In this document: positions 1 to 6,639 of the stretch, one piece after another
Layout: every line of letters starts with the position of its first letter
Position numbering within the stretch: position 1 is the stretch's first letter
Assembly (NCBI GenBank): GCA_964476375.1
Contig: CAYYZW010000218.1
Coordinates: 1-21,261 of the forward strand
DNA length: 21,261 nt
Reading direction: 5' to 3'
DNA from: SAT2750 sp964476375
GTDB taxonomy: Bacteria; Planctomycetota; Planctomycetia; Pirellulales; Pirellulaceae
Notes under the pieces: model-generated
The model's input: the letters and a program-made list of their open reading frames with translations, nothing else
The model's database searches: none
Told to the model about the DNA's origin: nothing
Made by a program: the position numbers and the translations under genes

Positions 1-2
1 GC

Positions 3-278
3 GAGGAGACCTTCACGCCGCTTGGCAGCAGCGAGCCCGAGTCGGTTGTGGCAGGCGAGTTCGGTTACGTCGATGCCGAAGAGCGATTACTCTGCCGCCT
101 GGACTCGCTGCAGGCGGATTTCAGCAAGGTGGGCGAGAGCACGCAGGATGTGCTGGTGATTGTCGAGTCCACCACTGCCACGCCAGACCAGGATCGACGA
201 GCAGCCGTGGCGCTGGCGATCAAAGTGATCTCCCAGCACTGTGGCGGCACGGCCGAGATCGTGAGCATGCCGGTCTAA
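3..278 (+). CDS. 3' end of an unrecognised gene (5' truncated by window edge)
   Basis: The reading frame is open from the first bases of the window to a TAA at 276-278, so this is the C-terminal part (about 91 residues) of a longer protein. A GTG at 48 could act as a start, but the frame stays open upstream and codon use is unchanged, so truncation by the window edge is more likely. The visible part has an acidic, helix-prone stretch and then an alternating hydrophobic segment (DVLVIVES), a conserved-looking TPDQDRRAAVALAIK stretch and a short terminal strand (TAEIVSMPV). I do not recognise the family. There is no membrane segment or signal in the visible part. The gene ends about 40 bases before the next start, which appears to have its own promoter. 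Confidence 0.55.
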   Translation, partial: EETFTPLGSSEPESVVAGEFGYVDAEERLLCRLDSLQADFSKVGESTQDVLVIVESTTATPDQDRRAAVALAIKVISQHCGGTAEIVSMPV

Positions 279-306
279 CGACACTTCGCCGGCAGATCAA
301 TTGCCC

Positions 307-312
307 TATAAT
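307..312 (+). promoter_or_regulatory. Perfect TATAAT -10 box directly before the lysozyme-like gene
   Basis: The hexamer TATAAT ends 7 bases before the ATG at 320. A transcript initiated from it would begin at or within a base or two of the start codon, which implies a leaderless mRNA. No Shine-Dalgarno sequence is visible before this ATG, which fits. The -35 region is poor (TTCGCC at 285-290, 16 bases upstream). The hexamer is seen directly; its use as a promoter is inferred. Confidence 0.4.
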
Positions 313-319
313 TCAGTCC

Positions 320-763
320 ATGAAGACCTCTCTTATTCTCCTTGCGCTGGTCACGGGTCTGCAGAGCCCGCAGACTTTTAGCTGGTCGGATCTGTTGCCT
401 GCCATCCGGGCTGTAGAAACAGGTGGCTCCCCCAATGATGGTCTTGGGGCCATCGGAGATGGTGGCAAGGCGATCGGCCCTTACCAGATCTGGTCAATTT
501 ACCATACGGACGCGGCGGAGCGTGACAAAACGCTCGACAACTACCGGCGCTGTTTGAACAGCACCTCCTATAGCGAACAGGTCATCAGGGGCTACATGCA
601 CCGCTATTCCCGCCCTGCTGCCCTGCGACTCGACCAGGGCACGGCAACCCTGGTCGACCTGGAAACCGTGGCCCGCATTCACAATGGCGGTCCCCGGGGA
701 GCGAAAAAGGACGCCACGAAAAAATACTGGACCAAGGTCGCTTCGCACCTCAAACGTAAGTGA
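320..763 (+). CDS. Secreted invertebrate-type (i-type) lysozyme/destabilase-like protein
   Basis: This 147-residue protein has an N-terminal hydrophobic signal (about residues 4-17) and then a domain that follows the i-type lysozyme pattern. AVETGG at 31-36 matches the LESGG that carries the catalytic Glu of the clam enzyme. Next come Asp47, GPYQI (53-57, for CGYFQI), a short YMHRY (for YMKRY) and a C-terminal ARIHNGGP plus KKYWTKV (for AREHNGGPNGC and LKYWELL). Glu33 and Asp47 are therefore the likely catalytic pair. The animal family is held together by many disulfides, but this protein has a single Cys. If active it would hydrolyse peptidoglycan (muramidase) or isopeptide bonds outside the cytoplasm. 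The start is ATG 320, without a ribosome binding site. A generic SLT or lysozyme-fold protein is the alternative; the family match is from recalled motifs, not a search. Confidence 0.7.
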   Translation: MKTSLILLALVTGLQSPQTFSWSDLLPAIRAVETGGSPNDGLGAIGDGGKAIGPYQIWSIYHTDAAERDKTLDNYRRCLNSTSYSEQVIRGYMHRYSRPAALRLDQGTATLVDLETVARIHNGGPRGAKKDATKKYWTKVASHLKRK

Positions 764-822
764 CCTGGTTCCGGGCCCGCAGCTTGACCCTCACCATACC
801 AGGTCGATCAAAGGACCGCCCG

Positions 823-2445
823 ATGCCCAAAGCCGGCCATCTTGTCACTAGCCTGGCACTGTCCATGGGCCTGGTGCTGGCCCATTCCACCCCCGCCGAG
901 CAGCCCAACATTGTCTTTATCCTGGCCGATGACCTCGGGATCGGGGATATCGGCTGCTATGGCGGCAAGCGCTGCCTGATCGATACGCCGAACATCGACG
1001 CGATTGCCCGCCGGGGACTTCGCTTTACCGACGCGCATGTGAGTGCCTCGGTCTGTGTCCCCACCCGGGTGGGGATCATGACCGGCCGTTACCCCTGGCG
1101 ATTTGGGAAACCGCAACCCGGCGGCGCCTGGGGATTCCTGGGACTCCGCTTTGGACCCGACACCTTCACGCTGGGAAAGATGCTGCAACAGGCCGGCTAC
1201 CATACCGGCTACGTCGGAAAGTGGCACCTGGGAACGACAATGACCACGCTCGACGGCAAGGTCCAGGGGGAGACCAATGTGGATTACACCAAGCCCCTGA
1301 AGGTCGGCCCACCCCAGTTTGGTTTTGACGAGAGCTTTATCCTTCCCGGTTCGCTCGACATGTATCCCTATGCCTATGCCCGCAACAACCGCTGGCAGGG
1401 CGAGGTGACCGCACAGAAAGGCTGGAGCGCTTTTAACCGCGTCGGCCCAGCCGAAAAGGATTTCCAGGACCACGAGGTGCTGGAGACTTTTTACCAGCAG
1501 GCCGAGTCCTTCCTCGCACAACAGGACAGCGAGACCCCCTTCTTCCTTTACCTTGCCCTCACCGCCCCGCACACGCCGACCAGCCCGGGCGTGAATTTCC
1601 AGGGCACGAGCACCCTTGGTGTCTACGGCGACTTCGTGATGGAGGTCGACCATGCGGTCCAGCGCGTGATGGATGTCCTGCGGGAGAAAGGATTCGACCA
1701 GAACACCCTGCTGCTTTTTGCCTCCGACCATGGCCCGGCCCCCTATGCCGGGAATATCCTCGAGGCGACGCCCGGCCAGATTCACCTGCTCGAGGAAAAA
1801 GGCCACTACCCCAATGGCCGGCACCGCGGCTATAAGTTCTCGGTCTACGAGGGTGGCCTGCACGTGCCACTGATTGCCCACTGGCCAGGTAAGATCCGGC
1901 CTGGCAGCAGGTGTGATGCGCTGGTTGGCCTGAACGACCTGGTGGCGACCCTTGCCGAGATCACGGGAAATGATGTGAATCCGGACAATGCCCCCGACTC
2001 GATCAGCTTTGCCCGGCTGCTTGAAAAACCCAGGGTAGAAGGAACGCGGCAGAACCTGGTCATGCAATCGGTGGGGCCCTTCGTTATCCGGGACGGTGAC
2101 TGGAAGCTCTGCCTCTGTCCCGGCAGTGGCGGCCTTGGCCGTTACGGCAACCTGCCGACAGCTGACGATGCCTGGAAGAAAGCGATCGAGCAGTTCGGTA
2201 CCACCCCCACCCGGGCCGACTTCATGCAGGCTCCTTTTGTACAGCTTTTTAACCTTGCCACGGACGTGCATGAGGACAAGAACCTGGCCGCCAGTCACCC
2301 CGGTCAAGTGGCTAAAATGGTCCGGCTGCTTCGGGAGCAGATCGAGGCGGGCCGCAGCACACCCGGCCCGGGGCTCCAGAATGACAACCCGAATATCAAT
2401 ATCCACCAGCGGCTCCCCGAGTTTGTCCGGCAGCAGCTCAAGTAA
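823..2445 (+). CDS. Secreted sulfatase (arylsulfatase family, formylglycine type)
   Basis: This is a 540-residue alkaline-phosphatase-fold sulfatase that hydrolyses a sulfate ester, probably on a polysaccharide, outside the cytoplasm. The start ATG 823 is chosen because AAAGGA (810-815) precedes it at 7 bases and a signal peptide (about residues 1-25) then begins at once; an upstream GTG at 760 adds only an unlikely leader. Family marks: metal-binding Asp36-Asp37 in ILADD, the CVPTR motif (Cys78, to be oxidised to formylglycine) within SVCVPTRVGIMTGRY, GKWHLG (132-137), TAPH, and SDHG. The C-terminal subdomain includes the IRDGDWKLCL strand and FNLATDVHEDKNLA, common to this family. It lies 59 bases after the lysozyme-like gene and 28 bases before a second sulfatase, probably in one transcript. 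It needs a formylglycine-generating enzyme, not present here. Substrate cannot be told. Confidence 0.93.
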   Translation: MPKAGHLVTSLALSMGLVLAHSTPAEQPNIVFILADDLGIGDIGCYGGKRCLIDTPNIDAIARRGLRFTDAHVSASVCVPTRVGIMTGRYPWRFGKPQPGGAWGFLGLRFGPDTFTLGKMLQQAGYHTGYVGKWHLGTTMTTLDGKVQGETNVDYTKPLKVGPPQFGFDESFILPGSLDMYPYAYARNNRWQGEVTAQKGWSAFNRVGPAEKDFQDHEVLETFYQQAESFLAQQDSETPFFLYLALTAPHTPTSPGVNFQGTSTLGVYGDFVMEVDHAVQRVMDVLREKGFDQNTLLLFASDHGPAPYAGNILEATPGQIHLLEEKGHYPNGRHRGYKFSVYEGGLHVPLIAHWPGKIRPGSRCDALVGLNDLVATLAEITGNDVNPDNAPDSISFARLLEKPRVEGTRQNLVMQSVGPFVIRDGDWKLCLCPGSGGLGRYGNLPTADDAWKKAIEQFGTTPTRADFMQAPFVQLFNLATDVHEDKNLAASHPGQVAKMVRLLREQIEAGRSTPGPGLQNDNPNINIHQRLPEFVRQQLK

Positions 2446-2473
2446 AGACGTCACGATTCATCACGAGGCGACC

Positions 2474-3964
2474 ATGCGAAACCGACTGCTGCTATTGATC
2501 TTCTTTTTCGCGATCCTGCTACCGGCCATTCCTGCCCGGCCGGCGAAAGCCGAGCCGAAGCAACCGAACATCCTCTTTATCCTCTCGGACGATCATGCCC
2601 TCGAGGGGATCGGGGCCTATGGTTCATGGCTGAAGCCTTACGTCCAAACCCCCACCCTCGACAGCCTGGCTGCCGAGGGAATGCGGTTTACCAATGTCTG
2701 CTGCTGTAACTCGATCTGTTCACCCAGCCGGGCCTCGATCATCACCGGGCAGTACTCGCACACCAACGGCGGCCTGATCCTCAATTGCTCGCTCCGGGAG
2801 GATGCACCCAGTTACAGCCGGCAGCTCCAGGGGGCCGGCTACCAAACGGCGGTGGTCGGCAAGTGGCACATGAAGCACATGCCACGGGGGATGGATTTCT
2901 ATGCCGTCACCAAGGGCCAGGGTTCCTATTTCAATCCCAGTTTCACCCGGGCTGACGGCGCCCAGACCAGGCACCAGGGTTACTACGCCGATGTCTACAC
3001 TGACATCGCACTAGGCTGGCTCAAGGAACGAGACAGGCAGAAGCCTTTCTGCCTGAACCTGCACTTCAAGGGCCCACACCATCCCTACGATTACCCACCC
3101 CGTCATGAGAAACTGCTGGCCGACAGGCTGGTCCCCGAGCCGGCCAGCCTGCATGAGGACCTGGCTGCCAGCAGCCCTCTGCTCAAGGCCCCCCACCGCT
3201 GGCACCTGCTTCGAAACCATGGCTACTTTGGTCGCCATGAGCAGGACACAACTCCCCGCATGTGGCCGCACGATGGCAGCGACAGGTCCAAGACCTCCGC
3301 GGCTTACCAGCACATGATCCACAAGTACATCCGCTGCGTGGCGGCGATTGATGAGAACATCCACCGCGTTCTTGGATACCTGGAGGCCGAGGGAATCAAG
3401 GATGAAACACTGATTGTCTATACCTCGGACCAGGGTTACTGGCTGGGCCAGCATGGCCTTTATGACAAGCGATTGATCCTGGAGGAATCGCTCAAGATGC
3501 CCCTGATCGTGCGCTACCCGCCGCGGATCAAGGCCGGCACGGTGAACCGGGACCTGGTCAGCAACGTGGATTTTGCACCGACACTGCTGGAGTATGCCGG
3601 CCTGGAACCGGATCCTCGCATGCAGGGGCGATCGATCACACCGCTGCTCTCGGGCAAGGCTCCTGCTGGCTGGCGCAAGGCGATCTGGTACGCCTACTGG
3701 GCTGGTGGCCATCCACACTGGGGGATGCGGTCGGAACGCTACAAGCTGGCCCTCTTTCCCGGTACGGACGATTTCGAATTTTACGACCTGCGGCACGATC
3801 CTCGCGAGATGACAAACCTGGCAGGTAATCGTCGTTATGCCGGCGAGATTGCCAGGGCCCGCAGGACAGTCGAGTCACTGATCAAGGAGGTCCAGATCAC
3901 GCCCGATCAGCTACCGGGCCGCGCTCCGGTTGAAAGGCAGCGCAATCCAAATCCCAAGAAGTGA
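2474..3964 (+). CDS. Secreted sulfatase, mucin-desulfating / N-acetylglucosamine-6-sulfatase-like
   Basis: The 496-residue product has a strong signal peptide (about residues 1-27) and the Cys-type sulfatase motif CSPSR (Cys82-Arg86) in NSICSPSRASIITGQYSHTN. Other marks are the metal-binding SDDH (38-41), GKWHMK (129-134), a GPHHPY motif and SDQGYWLGQHG. The combination SDDHALEGIGAYGS, NSICSPSR and GQYSHTNG resembles mucin-desulfating and N-acetylglucosamine-6-sulfatases more than the arylsulfatase A type of the neighbour; this subfamily placement is from memory. Start ATG 2474 has GAGG at 2465-2468; the frame is open further upstream but overlaps the preceding sulfatase. Its neighbours suggest a role in desulfating a host or algal glycan. 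Two extra Cys lie directly before the motif (VCCCNSIC), which is unusual but leaves the catalytic Cys intact. Confidence 0.92.
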   Translation: MRNRLLLLIFFFAILLPAIPARPAKAEPKQPNILFILSDDHALEGIGAYGSWLKPYVQTPTLDSLAAEGMRFTNVCCCNSICSPSRASIITGQYSHTNGGLILNCSLREDAPSYSRQLQGAGYQTAVVGKWHMKHMPRGMDFYAVTKGQGSYFNPSFTRADGAQTRHQGYYADVYTDIALGWLKERDRQKPFCLNLHFKGPHHPYDYPPRHEKLLADRLVPEPASLHEDLAASSPLLKAPHRWHLLRNHGYFGRHEQDTTPRMWPHDGSDRSKTSAAYQHMIHKYIRCVAAIDENIHRVLGYLEAEGIKDETLIVYTSDQGYWLGQHGLYDKRLILEESLKMPLIVRYPPRIKAGTVNRDLVSNVDFAPTLLEYAGLEPDPRMQGRSITPLLSGKAPAGWRKAIWYAYWAGGHPHWGMRSERYKLALFPGTDDFEFYDLRHDPREMTNLAGNRRYAGEIARARRTVESLIKEVQITPDQLPGRAPVERQRNPNPKK

Positions 3965-3983
3965 TCCGCAGCCAGGGCAGTTC

Positions 3984-4817
3984 TTACTTCCCCTTGCCCT
4001 GCGGCTTCCCGGCAGGGGATTGCTTGCCCGACGGCACGCTGCTGTTGATCCGCAGCAGGTTCCCCTGCCTCGCCTCCGAGAGGGTGAACTCCTCCCCCAG
4101 GAGCGTGGAGAGTTTCTTCTGCTGGGCCTTGCTGAGATTGGAGAAGAGCTTCTCTTTCGCCTGCTCCCTGAGCTTTGCGACCTCGACGGCAAACTCCTGC
4201 TCGATCTCCCTGGCAGATTTCCTTAGCGCTTTCTTCTGCGCATCCGTTAACTCCAGTTCCTTCGCCAGCGGATCGGTGGTGAGCACATCGATCACGCTCC
4301 GCCGCCGCATCTGGATGTGAAACGCAACTTGCCTGAGACGATCGGCCTGCGCCGGCAGAAGTGAATCGCGGAACCGTTCGACCAGGCCCCCCTGGATCTC
4401 GGTCATCCGGGTCTTCAGCTGGGCCCTGTCAAATCCGCCTTCCTCGATCATCAGGTTGATTTCCTTGTTCAGTTCACTGCGGATCGAATCTCGCAGCTTG
4501 CTGAACTCGTCAAACTGGAAATCCTCGATCCCCAGTTCCTTGCGAACACTCTCGTTATCCAGAAGTGACATCATCCCCGCCATGGAATCACTATTCCCTC
4601 CGCCGAATTTTGCGGGCCTTTCCGAACCGAGCGGATCACGCATGGACCAGTAAAGATCTGTCAGGATCTCGTTATCCAGTCCAAGTCCCGAAAGCTCGGT
4701 CACCAGGATCTTGGCCTCATCCACCACCGGGGGCTGGTCGGACGGTTCTTCCTGTGCCGCCAGCAGGGTGGGGAATGATAACGTCATGGCCAGGCTAAGT
4801 CGTATCAGGGATCGCAT
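3984..4817 (-). CDS. Secreted, mostly helical protein of unknown function
   Basis: The 277-residue product has a signal peptide (about residues 1-21, cleavage near LLAAQ) followed by an almost wholly helical, highly charged chain. There is a LTDAQKKALRK stretch near residue 190 and a later SKAQQKKLSTLLGEEF. These LTxxQ-like motifs are common in small planctomycete secreted proteins and recall Spy/CpxP-type helical proteins, but I would not assign that function. The C-terminus is a Gly-Lys-Pro-rich tail (SGKQSPAGKPQGKGK). Start ATG 4817 is supported by GAGGAG (plus-strand 4826-4831) at 8 bases. It converges on the second sulfatase with 19 bases between stops and has its own likely promoter upstream. 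Function unknown. Confidence 0.8.
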   Translation of the reverse strand: MRSLIRLSLAMTLSFPTLLAAQEEPSDQPPVVDEAKILVTELSGLGLDNEILTDLYWSMRDPLGSERPAKFGGGNSDSMAGMMSLLDNESVRKELGIEDFQFDEFSKLRDSIRSELNKEINLMIEEGGFDRAQLKTRMTEIQGGLVERFRDSLLPAQADRLRQVAFHIQMRRRSVIDVLTTDPLAKELELTDAQKKALRKSAREIEQEFAVEVAKLREQAKEKLFSNLSKAQQKKLSTLLGEEFTLSEARQGNLLRINSSVPSGKQSPAGKPQGKGK

Positions 4818-4885
4818 TCGAAAGACTCCTCGAGTTTCACTGTGAAAGGAACTTTGCCAATCGCAAAAGACCGTATCTGTAACCT

Positions 4886-4914
4886 ATTGTCATTGGAATT
4901 CCCGCTTATGACAA
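4886..4914 (-). promoter_or_regulatory. Sigma70-like promoter for the secreted helical protein
   Basis: Read on the minus strand, TTGTCA (plus 4909-4914) and GACAAT (plus 4886-4891) are separated by exactly 17 bases. The first matches the -35 consensus at five of six positions, the second the -10 consensus at four of six. Initiation would give a leader of roughly 60 bases before the ATG at 4817. The same bases form a 7-base inverted repeat (TTGTCAT at 4887-4893, ATGACAA at 4908-4914), so an operator, or a hairpin after the neighbouring gene that stops at 4931, is an alternative reading. Confidence 0.4.
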
Positions 4915-4930
4915 CATCCAGGGTGCCTGC

Positions 4931-5779
4931 TCAGGGCCTGCCAAGCCTGCTGATCACCGGGCAGTGATCTGACGGGAAGCGGCCGTTAAACTGGCGGATG
5001 TCGATTTTGTGCGCAAGCACCCGGATATCGGGACTGACGAAAATAAAATCAATCCGGCGTCCCGCGACCACCGTCTTGCCAAACCCGTTCCAGGTCGAGC
5101 GTGGCCCCTGGTGTTCTTTCTCGGATTTTTCCAGGGCATCCTGGAACCCGGCCTGGGTGAACTGCTTGTAGGGCTCGGAGCCGGGCAGGCAATTCAGATC
5201 TCCCATGACCACCACCGGCAGCTTCTCTTGGTTGACCTGCTTCAGATGCCGGCCGATCAGGACAGCACTTTCCCGGCGGGCCACCGCGCCACGATGGTCG
5301 AAATGGGTATTGACCACCAGCAGCAGCTTTCCCGTTTCCTTCTCCTTCAGCCAGGCCAGCGTGGCAATCCTTGGAAGCGAGGAATCCCAGCTCTTGCTGC
5401 CAACCTTTTTCGGTGTCTCTGACAACCAGATGGTCTCGCTCCTTGTCAGCTCCAGCCGGCTCTTGTCAAAGAAGATCGGTGCATACTCTCCCTTCTGCTT
5501 TCCATCCTCCCGTCCCACCCCGACATGAGCGTATCCCGGCAATCGTTTTTCAAGATGGCCTAGCTGTCGATGAAGAACTTCCTGGAGCCCGGCAATAGCA
5601 ACCTCGTGATGGCGGAACATGCCAGCCACGTTAGCCGAACGAAATCGCCAGTTATCCAGGCCATCACCGAGGTTGTCGTAGCGGATATTGAACGTCATCA
5701 CGTTCAGCTCATCGGCTGCTGACGGCCGGACGGCAGGCGGGAGAAAGCAGGCGAGGACAAGCAGGGAGGTATATTTCAT
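4931..5779 (-). CDS. Secreted endonuclease/exonuclease/phosphatase-family hydrolase
   Basis: The product (282 residues from ATG 5779) has a signal peptide followed by the full EEP metal-dependent hydrolase motif set: MTFNIRYDN, LQEV (metal-binding Glu), NTHFDH, MGDLNC, RIDFIF and SDHCPV (catalytic Asp-His). The family includes DNase I-like nucleases, inositol phosphatases and sphingomyelinases; members of this size with a signal are usually secreted phosphodiesterases of unknown substrate. Two ATGs lie close together, at 5785 and 5779. An AGAGGA on the minus strand is only 2-3 bases from the first but 8-9 from the second, so I chose 5779 (MKYTSLLVL). The upstream DUF3179 gene ends 6-12 bases before it, so the two are co-transcribed and perhaps functionally linked. 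No catalytic residue appears missing. Confidence 0.88.
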   Translation of the reverse strand: MKYTSLLVLACFLPPAVRPSAADELNVMTFNIRYDNLGDGLDNWRFRSANVAGMFRHHEVAIAGLQEVLHRQLGHLEKRLPGYAHVGVGREDGKQKGEYAPIFFDKSRLELTRSETIWLSETPKKVGSKSWDSSLPRIATLAWLKEKETGKLLLVVNTHFDHRGAVARRESAVLIGRHLKQVNQEKLPVVVMGDLNCLPGSEPYKQFTQAGFQDALEKSEKEHQGPRSTWNGFGKTVVAGRRIDFIFVSPDIRVLAHKIDIRQFNGRFPSDHCPVISRLGRP

Positions 5780-5791
5780 CGACATGATCCT

Positions 5792-6445
5792 CTAGTCCAT
5801 TCCCACTTCCGTGGTCCGGGGGGGCCTGGCACCATCCATCACCGTGGGCCCGGATACCATGCCGATCCCCACGTAGATGTCGGTCTCGGGATGCGCCTTC
5901 TTCCACTCCCCCCAGGTCGTCCGGGTCAGTGGGTACTGTTCGAGTGGGATTTTCTCATCATCCAGCCGGTAACGCGAACCCCTGACCATCAAGGCCAACT
6001 GGTTCTCCAGCATCCCGCCCATCATGATCTCTGTCGTCGCCAGGTCACCCCGGTGATAGACACGGACACAATCCGTGATATCGCAGTAGGCAACCGTGAT
6101 CGGTTGCCCGTTCTGCTCGGTATGAACCACGTGCTGGTCAAGCTCCATCATGCCCTCGTCCAGGAATGCCCGGAATACTCCATCCACCTCGATCCCGATG
6201 ACCGGTATGTCATCATCGATCAGCACCTCGTCCACCTGGTGAAAATAAGCGTCCGTGATTCCCGCTTCCTCAAGAAGTATCTCCCGGGAATCCGAACCTC
6301 CCAGCGACTCGTCCGGGTCCATCTCCTCCGTCTGCTCGTATTCCGCGGGAACCATGGAGTTAGCGTCCCGATCATGACAGCCCCAGGCCATGGCCAGCAC
6401 GAGGGACAAAAGCAGGAAAAGGCATCTCCGCCAGAGCAATGTCAT
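5792..6445 (-). CDS. DUF3179-family lipoprotein, cysteine-only form
   Basis: The product is 217 residues from ATG 6445. An N-terminal hydrophobic segment ends in AWGC (Cys23), a lipobox-like site with an atypical Trp, suggesting a membrane-anchored extracytoplasmic protein. An acidic linker leads to the DUF3179 domain: VIGIEVDGVFRAF, HVVH, PITVAYC, GGMLENQLALMVRG and TTWGEWKKAHPETDIYVG. The family's usual CxxC is replaced by Cys121-Asp-Ile-Thr-Asp-Cys126, a wider spacing. The function of DUF3179 is not known; a redox role through the paired Cys is inference. Of two adjacent ATGs (6448, 6445), the GAGG at plus 6453-6456 is 7 bases from 6445; an upstream TTG at 6481 lacks support. It is followed directly by the EEP gene. 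A second DUF3179 gene in this window carries a TGA codon at the Cys motif. Confidence 0.85.
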   Translation of the reverse strand: MTLLWRRCLFLLLSLVLAMAWGCHDRDANSMVPAEYEQTEEMDPDESLGGSDSREILLEEAGITDAYFHQVDEVLIDDDIPVIGIEVDGVFRAFLDEGMMELDQHVVHTEQNGQPITVAYCDITDCVRVYHRGDLATTEIMMGGMLENQLALMVRGSRYRLDDEKIPLEQYPLTRTTWGEWKKAHPETDIYVGIGMVSGPTVMDGARPPRTTEVGMD

Positions 6446-6487
6446 CATGCAGCCTCGTGTCGACAAGAAGTTCGCCAGCAAGATCTA

Positions 6488-6530
6488 CCTGGTACGTGGA
6501 AACCAGGGGTGTACCAACCATGGTACCAAC
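6488..6530. promoter_or_regulatory. Inverted and direct repeats between divergent genes
   Basis: The 194-base gap between the divergent DUF3179 and acetylesterase genes contains CCTGGT (6488-6493) and its complement ACCAGG (6502-6507) across 8 bases. Immediately after is an octamer GTACCAAC repeated directly (6511-6518 and 6523-6530) with a 12-base period. Such clustered repeats in a divergent intergenic region suggest an operator, but no regulator can be named and chance remains possible. Confidence 0.25.
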
Positions 6531-6558
6531 TCTCCACCTCCGGAGGAGACGCCCCGCT

Positions 6559-6587
6559 TTGAATCGCGCTTCAGATACAGTTATATT
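6559..6587 (+). promoter_or_regulatory. Sigma70-like promoter for the acetylesterase-LRR pair
   Basis: TTGAAT (6559-6564) and TATATT (6582-6587) are separated by 17 bases. They match the -35 consensus at four and the -10 consensus at five of six positions. Initiation near 6594 would leave a leader of about 46 bases before the ATG at 6640, which carries a good GAGGA ribosome binding site at 6629-6633. Confidence 0.45.
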
Positions 6588-6639
6588 CACATTCGCTGGA
6601 ATTACTTTCGATGTCCATCTCTCCACGCGAGGAATACTC

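Noticed and set aside
3..278. ExbD-like C-terminus
   Set aside because: The hydrophobic strand pattern was suggestive, but no ExbD motif is present in the visible fragment.
760..822. Upstream GTG start extending the first sulfatase
   Set aside because: It overlaps the preceding stop, adds a leader without signal character, and the ATG at 823 has a good ribosome binding site and begins the signal peptide.
808..2454. Minus-strand open frame of 548 codons
   Set aside because: It is the antisense of the first sulfatase and shows no family motif.
2096..2473. Upstream extension of the second sulfatase
   Set aside because: The extra residues are read out of frame inside the first sulfatase gene; ATG 2474 has a ribosome binding site and signal peptide.
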